Assembly: GCF_021442025.1 (NCBI RefSeq)
Contig: NZ_CP090446.1
Span: forward strand, 992,001-1,056,000
From: Sphingobacterium sp. SRCM116780
Lineage (GTDB): Bacteria; Bacteroidota; Bacteroidia; Sphingobacteriales; Sphingobacteriaceae
Direction: 5' to 3'
Length of the DNA stretch: 64,000 nt
The notes under the pieces are model-generated. The model had not been told where the DNA came from. It worked only from the letters and a program-made list of their open reading frames with translations, and did not search any database. Within the stretch, counting starts at the first letter, position 1; every line of letters begins with the position of its first letter. Of this stretch, positions 8,801 to 18,365 are shown piece by piece. A program made the position numbers and the translations under genes.

Positions 8801-9019
8801 TTAGGAGCTGGGCATAGCTTCTCTTGTTTGCACCGATTCAAAACAAGATGTCGTATTTCTTTGGCCCGTATTGATATTTTTGTTGAAGCTACGACTATAT
8901 GCTATGTCAAATAATTGAAACAGACTTTCCTTTAATACGCAGGAACTTAGTGCATACATAACTGTCAGTAACAATAAAAATTGTCTAACCCTAAAAAATA
9001 TGAATTGTGTTTTATTCAT
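8801..9019 (-). CDS. small predicted lipoprotein, possibly truncated by a nonsense codon
   Basis: 72 residues with a lipoprotein-type signal: basic start, hydrophobic FLLLLTVMYALSS and a lipobox ending in Cys27 (LSSC). The mature part (VLKESLFQLFDIAYSRSFNK) matches no family I can name. After the TAA at 8801-8803 the frame stays open for 51 codons to a TAA at 8645-8647 and ends in SPPFYILYHRLKLDII, which looks like a natural C-terminus of small Bacteroidota exported proteins of this general layout. The full gene may therefore have been about 123 codons (8645-9019). A -7-like TACCTTTA lies about 30 nt upstream of the start. Confidence 0.55.
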   Translation of the reverse strand: MNKTQFIFFRVRQFLLLLTVMYALSSCVLKESLFQLFDIAYSRSFNKNINTGQRNTTSCFESVQTREAMPSS

Positions 9020-9418
9020 TCAATAGAAATTTAAAGGTAATGATTTTCTTAAGATTAATAAAATTCGTTTAAATGATAAAAGCTTCAATTATTGAATAAG
9101 TTAGGGATAAATACATCAATAGGGTAAATGATGATATTGTCATATTTTGAACAAACTATTTTTTCTAACAATACGCATTCATATATCTTTTCTACTTCTC
9201 TTCATGTAGATTTTTGTTTACCATGTACTTGTTACAATAAGGTTATATATTTATTGGCTAATTATCAGGGAATTATGTATTATTTAGAAAATAATTAGTT
9301 GAATAATTAAGAAAATTCAATCGATTGTGTACATTTATTCTACAACTAAACGATCGTGCTCGGGAGATTCTTTTAGGGAATAGCACGAATAAATAAACCA
9401 ATTAATCCTTTTTATATT
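9020..9418. other. 399-nt gap with the susC leader
   Basis: No convincing ORF. Near the 3' end a TACATTTA sequence (9330-9337) is a candidate -7 element for susC, without a well-spaced TTG. A 7-bp stem TCGTGCT (9354-9360) / AGCACGA (9382-9388) with a 21-nt loop lies 30 nt before the susC start and could be a leader hairpin. The rest is AT-rich and featureless to me. Confidence 0.5.
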
Positions 9419-12400
9419 ATGGTAAAACTATTACAGTTTTTTAATGAGGATATTATTGAAAATAAAAAATCAATAAAACATTCTCTTTGGGTATCTGCGG
9501 CTTTGGTACTAATTAGTCACCAAACATTCGGTAATCCTATGTCAAAATTTTCGGAAACAGCGCATTATGAAACGCATGTTAACGATGTCCAAACACCTAT
9601 CCAAGGTAAAATTCAAGATGCCACGACAAAACAACCAATTAGTGGGGCAACAATTAAAATCGTTGGAAAGACTACTGCGACTTCTTCCAATGCGGATGGT
9701 GGTTTCCAGATCAATGCCGCTATTGGTGATGTATTGGAGATCACCTACATTGGATTTTCAAAACAATCAATTAAAGTAACTTCTACATCATTACCTATTG
9801 TTGTAGGATTGCTAGATGAAAGTGGGGCTTTGGATGAAGTTGTTGTAACGGGGTACAGCACACAACGCAAAAAAGATTTAACTGGATCTGTTGCAGTTGT
9901 CAATACCGATCAGTTAAAAAGTACGCCAGCAGCGAGTGCTGTTGAATCCTTACAAGGTCGTGCTACAGGTGTTCAAATAGTCACAGATGGAGCTCCAGGA
10001 GCGACACCAGCGATAAAGATCCGTGGATTTAGTACGATTAATAACAATGAACCTTTATATGTTATTGATGGTGTACCATTTGAAGGAAAGTTAAGCTGGC
10101 TGAATCAGAATGATATTGAGTCCATGCAAGTACTAAAAGATGCTTCAGCAGCCTCTATCTATGGCTCACGTGCCAATAATGGGGTTATTATTATAACAAC
10201 AAAATCAGGTAAATCAGGTCCTCCACGTATTAATTTTGATGCCTATTATGGTATTCAAGCAGTTAATCGTAATCGGTTTCCTAAAATGCTTAGTCCACAA
10301 CAAATTTTGGATCTGAACAACAAACTTACAAATGGAAACGACAAATTACCAGAATACCTAATAGCAGGTTCGGCAATTGGAAATAATGTTACTGCAGCAG
10401 ATGCGGATATGTCCAAATATAATTACGCTGATAACAAAACTGATTTTTATCAGATCACAAAAGCAAATAAAGCAGGTACAAACTGGTTTGATGAACTAAC
10501 TGAAAATGCACCCACACAATCTTATCAATTAAGTTCTGTGGGTGGAGGTGAAAATGCAAACTACGCTGTTTCCGGTGGTTACTTGGGGCAAAAAGGTACT
10601 ATCATTCATACAGGTTTTGAACGCTTTAATATTCGTTCCAATACTAATTTCTCCGCTTTTAATAAAAAACTACGTTTTGGAGAAAATATGCAATACAGTA
10701 TGACCAGAGGGCATGGTATAGGGGTGAATACCAATACTGCAGGAGATTATATTGGAGAGGGTAGTGCGCTTGGATTTGCTTATCGTATTAAAAATATTAT
10801 TCCTGTTTATGATGAAGGAGGTAATTTTGCTGGATCATTAGGGGGATGGGGAAATGGAGAAAATCCAGTTGCGATTGCTTATCGTGCAAAAGATAATATC
10901 AATAAAAGTAACTTCTTTTTTGGAAATGCTTTTGGTGAATATGATCTGATGAAAGGGCTAACGTTCAAAACAAGCTTTGGTATTAAATATGAAAATTATT
11001 ATAATCTAAGCTATACCTATCCGAACTTAGAATTCACAGAAGGAAGTGCAAATAATGGTATGGCAGAGACATCCGGTTATAACACAGAATGGACCTGGAC
11101 CAACACCTTAAATTATAAAGCTAATTTCAATGATGAACATAGTTTAAATGTTTTACTCGGTACAGAAGCAATTGATAATACCTATAGACAAGTTCAGGGT
11201 TCTGGAAATTCATTTTTCATCACCAATAGCTTAGATTTTTTCTATGTGTCACAAGGACAAAAAAACTCGGCTACGAGTGAAGGGGCATTAGGTTCTTTAT
11301 TCTCAATTTTTGGAAAAGTAGATTATTCTTTTAGAGATCGTTATATATTTAGTGCCACATTACGTCGAGATGGTTCTTCCAACTTTGGTTCAAATAATAA
11401 ATATGGTACATTTCCAGGCGTAAGTGCTGCATGGCGTTTATCTGAAGAGGAATTTTTGAAAGGTTCTGATTGGTTAAGTGATTTGAAAATTAGAGCTGGA
11501 TATGGGGTAACAGGAAATCAAAGAATACCTGCTTATCAATATTTGAAACGTTATGCTACTTCTCAAAATTCAGCCTCATATCCAATTAATAATGAACTTT
11601 CTAGTGGTTTATGGATCAGTGATTACCAAAATGAAGACGTGAAATGGGAGCAAGTGAAATCGTTGAATTTAGGTCTCGATTTTTCCATTTTACAAGGTAA
11701 GTTAGATGGTACGTTAGATTGGTATAATAAGAAAACATCCGATATGTTGTTTGCTTTACCGTTACCAGCAACTGCAGTAGGGCGTGCTAATTCTCCTTAT
11801 GTAAATATTGGAGATATGGAAAATAAAGGGATCGAGTTTTCATTAAATTATCATCATGGTAAAAAAGATCCAGAAGAGTTTAATTTTGATATAGGTGCTA
11901 ACATCTCTCATAACGCAAATAAAATTGTTGCATTAGCTCCTGGTATTGACGAAGTTATTTATGGTGCATTCCGTAGTATGGAAACATCCATTATGAAAAC
12001 AGGTCAACCATTTGGTGCTTTTTATGGTTATAAAGTTGCTGGTATTTACCAAAATACAGGTGAATTGACCCAATATCCATCTTATGATGATGCACGTGTG
12101 GGCGGTTTCCGATATGAAGACATCAATGGAGACGGAAAACTCGATGCAACAGATAGAACTGTGATCGGAAGCCCTCATCCTGATTTTACATATTCTTTAA
12201 ATTTCAATGCGAATTATAAGAATTTTGATTTGATGATGTACTTCTATGGTTCTCAAGGTAATAAAAACTATGAGGCAACACGTTATTTTACAGATTTCGG
12301 TGTATTTGACGGACAAAAAAGTGTACGCGTTCTTGATGCGTGGAGTCCGGAAAATCCAAATAGTTTGATCCCTTCTCAAACAAAAGAAACGGTTTCAGCA

Positions 12401-12688
12401 AATGAGTACGCTTCATCAAGTTACTTTATTCAAGATGCGAGTTTTCTAAAAATGAAGAACCTACAAGTAGGCTATAATTTTCAAACCAATAAACTTTTTG
12501 GAGAGAATACAAGTGTTAAAAAATTAAGAGCTTATTTTGGCGTCACCAACTTATTTACCATTACTAAATATGAGGGATTAGATCCAGAGGTGACAGCTAC
12601 ACCTTCTAAATACCCTGCTTTAGGGGTTGATTTTGGGGTATATCCGCAATCAAGACAATTCATGTTAGGTGTAAGTTTAGGTTTTTAG
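9419..12688 (+). CDS. SusC/RagA family TonB-linked outer membrane protein
   Basis: 1089 residues. Outer-membrane barrel that imports a glycan or peptide using TonB energy together with its SusD lid. After an N-terminal export region (SLWVSAALVLISHQTFG) come a carboxypeptidase-regulatory-like domain (IQGKIQDATTKQPISGATIK, about residues 61-135), the SusC signature and plug (DEVVVTGYSTQRKKDLTGSV, about 140-160; IKIRGFSTINNNEPLYVIDG, about 200-220), then the barrel ending in a C-terminal aromatic (MLGVSLGF). It pairs with the SusD gene 27 nt downstream. No glycoside hydrolase, peptidase, SusR-like or sigma/anti-sigma gene is adjacent, so the substrate cannot be inferred. Confidence 0.95.
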   Translation: MVKLLQFFNEDIIENKKSIKHSLWVSAALVLISHQTFGNPMSKFSETAHYETHVNDVQTPIQGKIQDATTKQPISGATIKIVGKTTATSSNADGGFQINAAIGDVLEITYIGFSKQSIKVTSTSLPIVVGLLDESGALDEVVVTGYSTQRKKDLTGSVAVVNTDQLKSTPAASAVESLQGRATGVQIVTDGAPGATPAIKIRGFSTINNNEPLYVIDGVPFEGKLSWLNQNDIESMQVLKDASAASIYGSRANNGVIIITTKSGKSGPPRINFDAYYGIQAVNRNRFPKMLSPQQILDLNNKLTNGNDKLPEYLIAGSAIGNNVTAADADMSKYNYADNKTDFYQITKANKAGTNWFDELTENAPTQSYQLSSVGGGENANYAVSGGYLGQKGTIIHTGFERFNIRSNTNFSAFNKKLRFGENMQYSMTRGHGIGVNTNTAGDYIGEGSALGFAYRIKNIIPVYDEGGNFAGSLGGWGNGENPVAIAYRAKDNINKSNFFFGNAFGEYDLMKGLTFKTSFGIKYENYYNLSYTYPNLEFTEGSANNGMAETSGYNTEWTWTNTLNYKANFNDEHSLNVLLGTEAIDNTYRQVQGSGNSFFITNSLDFFYVSQGQKNSATSEGALGSLFSIFGKVDYSFRDRYIFSATLRRDGSSNFGSNNKYGTFPGVSAAWRLSEEEFLKGSDWLSDLKIRAGYGVTGNQRIPAYQYLKRYATSQNSASYPINNELSSGLWISDYQNEDVKWEQVKSLNLGLDFSILQGKLDGTLDWYNKKTSDMLFALPLPATAVGRANSPYVNIGDMENKGIEFSLNYHHGKKDPEEFNFDIGANISHNANKIVALAPGIDEVIYGAFRSMETSIMKTGQPFGAFYGYKVAGIYQNTGELTQYPSYDDARVGGFRYEDINGDGKLDATDRTVIGSPHPDFTYSLNFNANYKNFDLMMYFYGSQGNKNYEATRYFTDFGVFDGQKSVRVLDAWSPENPNSLIPSQTKETVSANEYASSSYFIQDASFLKMKNLQVGYNFQTNKLFGENTSVKKLRAYFGVTNLFTITKYEGLDPEVTATPSKYPALGVDFGVYPQSRQFMLGVSLGF

Positions 12689-12715
12689 TCGTTCACATTT
12701 AAAAAAGAGATAATC

Positions 12716-14449
12716 ATGAATAAGAAATATATATTATTAGGTTTATTGGGGGTGTCAACTTTAAGTATTTGGAGTTGTAGTAAAGGTTTTTTAGATAAAA
12801 CCCCTCAAGGACAATTAGTTGAAGAACAGATTGCAAATAAAAAAGGGATAGAGGCGGAATTAGTTGGAGCATATGCCATTATGAATGGAAATGTCAATGG
12901 TACATGGGGAAACTACGCCTCAGCACCTAGTCAATGGCTTTTCGGAGAGGTTACTTCTGATAATGCACATAAAGGATCGGTAATTACCGATCAGCCGAAC
13001 ATGAATATGATTGAAACATTTTCAGCGATTTCATCTAATGATAATTTATCGACTATGTGGCAGGTGTATTACGAAGGTGTGTTAAGATCAAATAATACTT
13101 TGCGATTATTGAAGCTTGATCAAGCAGGAGCTAAAACAGTAGCTGCTGATCGTGCAAAACAAATTGAAGGAGAAGCGAAGATGTTACGTGCACATTATTA
13201 CTTTTTCCTATGGCGTATTTTTAAGAATATTCCTTATGTAGATGAAAATACAACAATTGAAGAGGCAAAGGTTGTTAAAAACGATCAAGACGTTTTACCA
13301 AAAATTGAGGCCGATTTAAAAGATGCGATTACGTTATTACCTACGACAAAAATCAATAGTGAAAGTGGACGAATGGATCAGATAATAGCAAAAGCTTATC
13401 TCGGTAAACTTTACCTTTATCAGAAAAAATATCCACAAGCACTGTTGTTGTTTAAAGATGTAATGGCTGTAAAAGATATTGCAGCAACATCTTTTCAAGA
13501 TAACTTTGATCCAACTAAAGAAAATGGTACAGAAGCGATCTTAGTTGCTAAACATACAATCAATCCAGATGGTTCAGGAGATAATGGTAATGTAGGTGAT
13601 ATGTTAAGTGGACTGAATGGAGCGAATCCTGTAGGATGTTGTGGTTTTTATCAACCCACGATTGATTTAGTTAATGCTTATAAAGTAGATGCGAATGGAT
13701 TACCATTGTTGGATAACTCTTATAAAAACAATCCATATACATCAGATATTTTAGTGCCAAAAGCTGACTTACCAAAGTATGTGCTGGATACAAAGTTACA
13801 TTTTGATCCTCGTTTAGATTATACAGTAGGACGTAGAGGAGTTGCGTTTTTGGATTATGGTATTTTCCCAGGAGATGCATGGTTGAGGCCTGAAGAAGGA
13901 AGCAGACCACACGGTGGTCCATTCACAGGGATCAAGACCATGATCCCAAAAAGTCTACATGCAGCGCATACAGCATCAGGAGCTGCATATATCACTGATT
14001 TAGATGTTAATATTATTCGTTTAGCTGACGTAGTCTTAATGGCTGCAGAATGTGAAGTTGAGGCGAATAATTTGCCAGAAGCTATGCGATTGGTTAATTT
14101 AATTCGAAATAGAGCTGCGAAATTACCTGGAAAAACTACTGTAGATGGAAAACCAGCAGCAGTTTATGTTGTAAAACCTTATTTAACATTCCCAGATCAA
14201 GCTTATGCGCGTAAAGCTGTTAAGTTCGAACGTCGGTTAGAATTAGCTTTAGAAGGACATCGTTTCTTTGATTTGGTACGTTGGGGAGATGCTAAGCAGG
14301 TTATTGAAAGTTATTCTGCTTTTGAAGGAACTATATTACCAATTTTTAAAGGAATACAATTTACCCCAAATAGAAATGAATATTTCCCTATTCCACAAGA
14401 GGAATTAAATAAAAGTATGGGGAATTTGAAACAAAATGCAGGATATTAA
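12716..14449 (+). CDS. RagB/SusD family nutrient-binding outer membrane lipoprotein
   Basis: 577 residues, the surface lipoprotein that covers the SusC barrel and captures substrate. A lipoprotein signal ends at Cys21 (LSIWSC). The SusD N-terminal region follows (GFLDKTPQGQLVEEQ), then helical repeats (AKMLRAHYYFFLWRIFKNIP; AKAYLGKLYLYQKKYPQAL) and the C-terminal SusD block (KFERRLELALEGHRFFDLVR) ending NKSMGNLKQNAGY. It lies 27 nt after SusC in one operon and is followed by a terminator. Length and motifs are normal. Confidence 0.95.
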   Translation: MNKKYILLGLLGVSTLSIWSCSKGFLDKTPQGQLVEEQIANKKGIEAELVGAYAIMNGNVNGTWGNYASAPSQWLFGEVTSDNAHKGSVITDQPNMNMIETFSAISSNDNLSTMWQVYYEGVLRSNNTLRLLKLDQAGAKTVAADRAKQIEGEAKMLRAHYYFFLWRIFKNIPYVDENTTIEEAKVVKNDQDVLPKIEADLKDAITLLPTTKINSESGRMDQIIAKAYLGKLYLYQKKYPQALLLFKDVMAVKDIAATSFQDNFDPTKENGTEAILVAKHTINPDGSGDNGNVGDMLSGLNGANPVGCCGFYQPTIDLVNAYKVDANGLPLLDNSYKNNPYTSDILVPKADLPKYVLDTKLHFDPRLDYTVGRRGVAFLDYGIFPGDAWLRPEEGSRPHGGPFTGIKTMIPKSLHAAHTASGAAYITDLDVNIIRLADVVLMAAECEVEANNLPEAMRLVNLIRNRAAKLPGKTTVDGKPAAVYVVKPYLTFPDQAYARKAVKFERRLELALEGHRFFDLVRWGDAKQVIESYSAFEGTILPIFKGIQFTPNRNEYFPIPQEELNKSMGNLKQNAGY

Positions 14450-14477
14450 TTAGAATCACTTGTTTTCATTTATATGT

Positions 14478-14506
14478 AAGGCACTCCTAACTGGAGTGCC
14501 TTTTTT
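14478..14506 (+). terminator. intrinsic terminator after the susCD pair
   Basis: A perfect 10-bp stem AAGGCACTCC / GGAGTGCCTT with loop TAACT, followed by TTTT. It ends the SusC-SusD transcript 29 nt after the SusD stop. Confidence 0.93.
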
Positions 14507-14616
14507 GTTCAAAAATAATGTGATCAGAAAAATACCTTTCTATTCATGAAAGATGGGATACAGTATTTACAAATACGAAGATGATCAACACTTAAGAAAA
14601 AATAACTTGTTATCAG

Positions 14617-15642
14617 TTATAGCTGTTTTAAATCAGTGATGAATGCATCCACTTTATTTTCATCCGTTGCCCAAGAAGTAATCAATCGTACAGCAGCAAG
14701 ATCGTCATTGATCTCCTTCCAAACATAGAATAAGTAACGTTCAGCAAGTTTTTCAATTACAGCTTTAGGTAATATAGGAAAGATTTGATTCGTTGTTGAT
14801 TCTGTCAAAAATGAAAATCCTTTTTCTTTTACAGCATCGGCGATTTTCATAGCCATACGATTGGCATATTTGGCTAAATCAAAGTATAGATCATCTTTAA
14901 ACAATTCTAAAAATTGAATAGCAAGTAAACGGCCTTTTGCCAACATTGCACCTTTTTGTTTCAATACATATTCAAAATCTAGTGCTAGATCGGGTTTGTT
15001 GAATACGATGGCTTCACCCAACAGCGCACCATTTTTAGTCCCTCCAATATAGAAGATATCTGTTAATCGAGCAATATCCGCTAACGTCAGATCATTATTT
15101 TTTGCTGTTAAAGCATGACCTAATCTGGCTCCATCTAGATACAGTAATAAGTTGTTGGATTGACAACATGCTGCTAATTCCTCTAATTCTGATTTACGAT
15201 AAATCGTACCAATCTCCGTTGAATTAGAAATATAAACCATTCTTGGCTTTACTACATGAGGTTTTAGTGCATATTCCTGTAAAGCCTTTTCTATATCAGT
15301 AGGTTTCAATTTGCCATCATTAGTTTCAACAGTAATCACTTTATGTCCCGTGGCTTCAATAGCTCCTGTTTCATTGGCGGATATATGTCCTGTTTTGGCA
15401 CTGATAACGGCTTCATGTACACGTAAAAGAAATGAAATAACGATCAGGTTTGTCTGAGTACCTCCTGAAAGAAAATGTATGATGGTATTTGGATTTTTTA
15501 TTTTCTCCTTCAATATTTCTTTGGCCTGCATGCCATATTCATCTTCACCATATCCCAATTGTTGGATCAGATTAGTCTCTATTAATTTCTGTAGAATATG
15601 GGGATGTGCACCCTCAGAATAATCATTTTTAAAATTGTACAT
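14617..15642 (-). CDS. threonine aldolase / beta-eliminating lyase family PLP enzyme
   Basis: 341 residues, fold-type I PLP enzyme of the low-specificity L-threonine aldolase family, which splits threonine or allo-threonine to glycine and acetaldehyde. Visible marks: N-terminal NDYSEGAHPHIL; FLSGGTQTNL (about residues 57-66, cofactor phosphate); His86 in TGHISANETGA (ring stacking); Asp170 in LYLDGARLGHAL (pyridine nitrogen); and the Schiff-base Lys203 in IGGTKNGALLGE. The real substrate could be another beta-hydroxy amino acid. It stands 104 nt downstream of the DUF1398 gene on the same strand. Confidence 0.88.
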   Translation of the reverse strand: MYNFKNDYSEGAHPHILQKLIETNLIQQLGYGEDEYGMQAKEILKEKIKNPNTIIHFLSGGTQTNLIVISFLLRVHEAVISAKTGHISANETGAIEATGHKVITVETNDGKLKPTDIEKALQEYALKPHVVKPRMVYISNSTEIGTIYRKSELEELAACCQSNNLLLYLDGARLGHALTAKNNDLTLADIARLTDIFYIGGTKNGALLGEAIVFNKPDLALDFEYVLKQKGAMLAKGRLLAIQFLELFKDDLYFDLAKYANRMAMKIADAVKEKGFSFLTESTTNQIFPILPKAVIEKLAERYLFYVWKEINDDLAAVRLITSWATDENKVDAFITDLKQL

Positions 15643-15746
15643 CTTATCTATTATTTTAAACAGCTATTATTTGAAACAGACTAATGAATAGTTCGTTATC
15701 ATCCTGATCCTTTTATTCTTTAAGAAGAATATGCGAGAGATTTTGA

Positions 15747-16136
15747 TTAGGAAGGTATTATTTCTACTAAAATCTCATTTCCAGCTTTATCGTAGTAGGA
15801 GCAAGTCATTTTTGTAAGGTCAACGAGCCATTTCTCAATACCTGTTTCTGCACAATCCCGACAGAAGGTATAATAGTCTGTTTTACCTTCTTGGTGAATT
15901 TTTAAACAGGTTTTAAATTTTTCTGTATCAGCAGTTACCGCAATTGCTAGTGCGCTATACTGTGGGGTTGATTGTGTACGGTAGTTGTCTTTTCCAAAAT
16001 ATTTGGTATGACTATCCATCACCCAAGTTTCAAATGCGATGACTCCCATCTGTTTTATTTCTTGGATATAATTAGGAAAGTCAGCGCCAGATTTTACTTG
16101 ATCGTGCGCACGTTCAATTTGTTCAACTGTAAACAT
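15747..16136 (-). CDS. DUF1398 family protein
   Basis: 129 residues, soluble. It matches DUF1398 (E. coli YbcV-like) in length and layout: FTVEQIERAHDQVKSGADFP at the start, MGVIAFETWVMDSHTKYFG in the middle and FCRDCAETGIEKWLVDL near the end. Biochemical role unknown. It starts 6 nt after the stop of the DEAD-box gene, so the two are almost certainly co-transcribed. Confidence 0.85.
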   Translation of the reverse strand: MFTVEQIERAHDQVKSGADFPNYIQEIKQMGVIAFETWVMDSHTKYFGKDNYRTQSTPQYSALAIAVTADTEKFKTCLKIHQEGKTDYYTFCRDCAETGIEKWLVDLTKMTCSYYDKAGNEILVEIIPS

Positions 16137-16142
16137 TTGATT

Positions 16143-17432
16143 TTAACCTTTCTTCTTTTTCATGGTCATTTTAGCCTTTACGCCACCACCATAATTATAT
16201 GTTTTACTATTACTTTCTTTCTTTTTATGGAAAGCACCACCACGAGTCTCATCCTTTTCACTAGGAGTCATGGTGCCACTTCTGATTTCCTTTTTTGCAT
16301 TATAAATGGCTAGATCTGTTGGTAGTTCCATCAGTTGCATCTTTTGACCAATTATTTGTTCTATTCTTTTCACTTCAGGCAATTCAAGATCAGTGGAAAA
16401 TGTAAATGCGAAATGTTCTTCCTGATCTGTTTTAATAATACGTTGCAAGAAAGTTTCTTTATTTTCAGGAAGTTCAAAATGAAAAATAAAAGGAATGCTT
16501 GTTAAATCTAGATGGTCAGTTCCCTCATTGGCGACAATTAAAATCCGCGATGCAGGTCGTTCTTTAAAAAGATTACAATCATCTATACCTATATCGTCAA
16601 AAAATAGCGGATTTAATACCAAGATTTCTTCCTTATCTCGATGATGTAAGCTTTTGCTGAGTTTTTGAGCTGTCAGTCTGCTGTTTACAAATACGACGAC
16701 TTTGTCAAAAACTTCAGTATCACGCATCAAGTGATTTAAAAGATTAATTTTAGTTGTGAAATTTGGCACTCGGTAAAGAAATAAATCATGTACCTCTAAC
16801 TGTTGTTCCGCCAGTACTTCCACCTCAATCAAAGCTGGTTGAACCATAAAATCATCCACCATCTGATGTAATTTTTCATGTTCTACGGTGCTAAAAATAA
16901 GATGTTGACATTTTTTACAACTTTTGGCAAGCTCTTTAACAGGAGTAATCATTCCATTTTTTATGATATCTTCCGCATCATCGATAATCAGTGTATGTAT
17001 TAAATTAAGATTTAAACCTAATTTGAGGTATACAGCCCTAGCTCTATTTGGTGTTGCCACTACAATTTCAACTCCTGCTACAAGCTTCTCGATCTCCTGT
17101 TCCATGCTTCCTCCAGTACGTAAACCGATAATGCTAAGCTCTTTGTTTTTACTAATAAAATAGAATTGGTCAACAATTGCTTGAATACGATCTTGATCCG
17201 GTGCTAAGATTAAAACTTTTGGTGCATCTGCTATGGTGAACTTCATGTTTGTCAATACACTCAGCACATAGGTTGTCGTTTTACCAGAACCTTCGGGGCT
17301 TATCGCAATTATATCCTGCCCCCCTAAAATCCGTGACATTGACTTCACTTGTATTTCCTTTGCGGTTAAATAGCCCAGTTCTTCCATGGATTTATGTAAC
17401 CGTTTATTTAGTTTTAATTTATCTAGAGACAC
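16143..17432 (-). CDS. DEAD-box RNA helicase-like protein with degenerate motifs
   Basis: 429 residues with two RecA-like domains and a lysine-rich tail (KAKMTMKKKKG). The Walker A is kept (SPEGSGKTTT, Lys51) and a Q-motif glutamine is visible (KEIQVKSM). Other motifs deviate: the DEAD tetrad is DDAE (151-154), so the catalytic Glu is Asp; motif III reads STV instead of SAT; motif Ia reads APDQDR; and motif VI, normally HRxGRxGR, reads QRIIKTDQ (330-337) without the arginine finger. It may bind ATP or RNA but hydrolyse poorly. It leads an operon with DUF1398; a -7 element lies 29 nt upstream. Confidence 0.85.
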   Translation of the reverse strand: MSLDKLKLNKRLHKSMEELGYLTAKEIQVKSMSRILGGQDIIAISPEGSGKTTTYVLSVLTNMKFTIADAPKVLILAPDQDRIQAIVDQFYFISKNKELSIIGLRTGGSMEQEIEKLVAGVEIVVATPNRARAVYLKLGLNLNLIHTLIIDDAEDIIKNGMITPVKELAKSCKKCQHLIFSTVEHEKLHQMVDDFMVQPALIEVEVLAEQQLEVHDLFLYRVPNFTTKINLLNHLMRDTEVFDKVVVFVNSRLTAQKLSKSLHHRDKEEILVLNPLFFDDIGIDDCNLFKERPASRILIVANEGTDHLDLTSIPFIFHFELPENKETFLQRIIKTDQEEHFAFTFSTDLELPEVKRIEQIIGQKMQLMELPTDLAIYNAKKEIRSGTMTPSEKDETRGGAFHKKKESNSKTYNYGGGVKAKMTMKKKKG

Positions 17433-17460
17433 TATATCGCCGTATTTAATGAATAATATA

Positions 17461-17468
17461 CAAAGTTA
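17461..17468 (-). promoter_or_regulatory. -7 element for the DEAD-box gene
   Basis: On the minus strand TAACTTTG is an exact TAnnTTTG match, 28 nt upstream of the start codon. No TTG lies at the expected -33 distance. Confidence 0.55.
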
Positions 17469-17667
17469 ATTAAAAAAAACTTGGCATCGGGTTTTGCTGG
17501 TTATGCCAATATATATTTAAAGAAGATAAGATTGAACAATTGTAGGGTTTGTAACAAGGCTGCTTAGCAATATTAAATCCAAAAACTGTGAAAAATAACC
17601 AGGTTTAATGCATGAATAGATTGATTTATATTTAGGATAATTGTCTCAGTGAAAAGAAGAGATGGTA

Positions 17668-18282
17668 TTACTGTATTAAAAAGACTTCTTTGATTTTGAA
17701 CGGTAATCTGTAGAAATTGATTTTATCTTCTAAAAGCTCAAGATATAACCTTGTGTTTTCTTCATTTTCATCGATCGCTGCAGCAACCTCTTTAATAGAG
17801 TCTAACGTTGAAGAAAGTTCTAATATATATTTCTCCCTTTTCGTGAGTTGGATTTGAGATTGGTTATTGGTATGTAGGTTATTTAAAGCAGTCTGTGCTA
17901 CTTTACAAAGGAATGTATTACCTTTTAAAACTTCATGAATTGCTTGAACCAGATCTTTATTATAAGTTCCTTTTACAACATAACCATGTGCACCCATTTT
18001 TAAAAATCGAGATACAAATTCCCCATTTTCAAAAGAGGAAATACCAATGATCTTGAGGTGAGGAAAATTATTTTTAAAGTAATCACATATAAAAAAACCA
18101 TCTGTATCGGGGAGATTGATGTCTAAAAGAGCGACATCTACTTTTTCTAGGCCAGTTGATTCAAATAATTTTTTACCAGAAGAAAAGGTATCAACTACTT
18201 CGAAGTCAGGAATTGATTCCAATACAATTTTTAAATTGAACAGGACAATAGAATGATCTTCTATGATAATGATTCGTGTCAT
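17668..18282 (-). CDS. NarL-type response regulator with a degenerate, acidic output domain
   Basis: 204 residues from the ATG at 18282, chosen because the receiver domain starts directly there (MTRIIIIEDHSIVLFNLK); an upstream ATG would only add seven residues. The receiver has the acidic pair (Glu8, Asp9) and phospho-acceptor Asp54 (ALLDINLPDTDG). The C-terminal part aligns with a LuxR/NarL helix-turn-helix (LTKREKYILEL, then IKEVAAAID), but the recognition helix is very acidic (ENEENTRLYLELLEDKI) where basic residues normally contact DNA. It is divergent from the TPR histidine kinase gene 83 nt away, its likely partner. Confidence 0.85.
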   Translation of the reverse strand: MTRIIIIEDHSIVLFNLKIVLESIPDFEVVDTFSSGKKLFESTGLEKVDVALLDINLPDTDGFFICDYFKNNFPHLKIIGISSFENGEFVSRFLKMGAHGYVVKGTYNKDLVQAIHEVLKGNTFLCKVAQTALNNLHTNNQSQIQLTKREKYILELSSTLDSIKEVAAAIDENEENTRLYLELLEDKINFYRLPFKIKEVFLIQ

Positions 18283-18365
18283 ATAATCAGTTAGGGCTAA
18301 CAATAATAATAATTTATTATCATCTTGCGTTTTACAATTACAATTATAATTAATAATTTCCCTTT

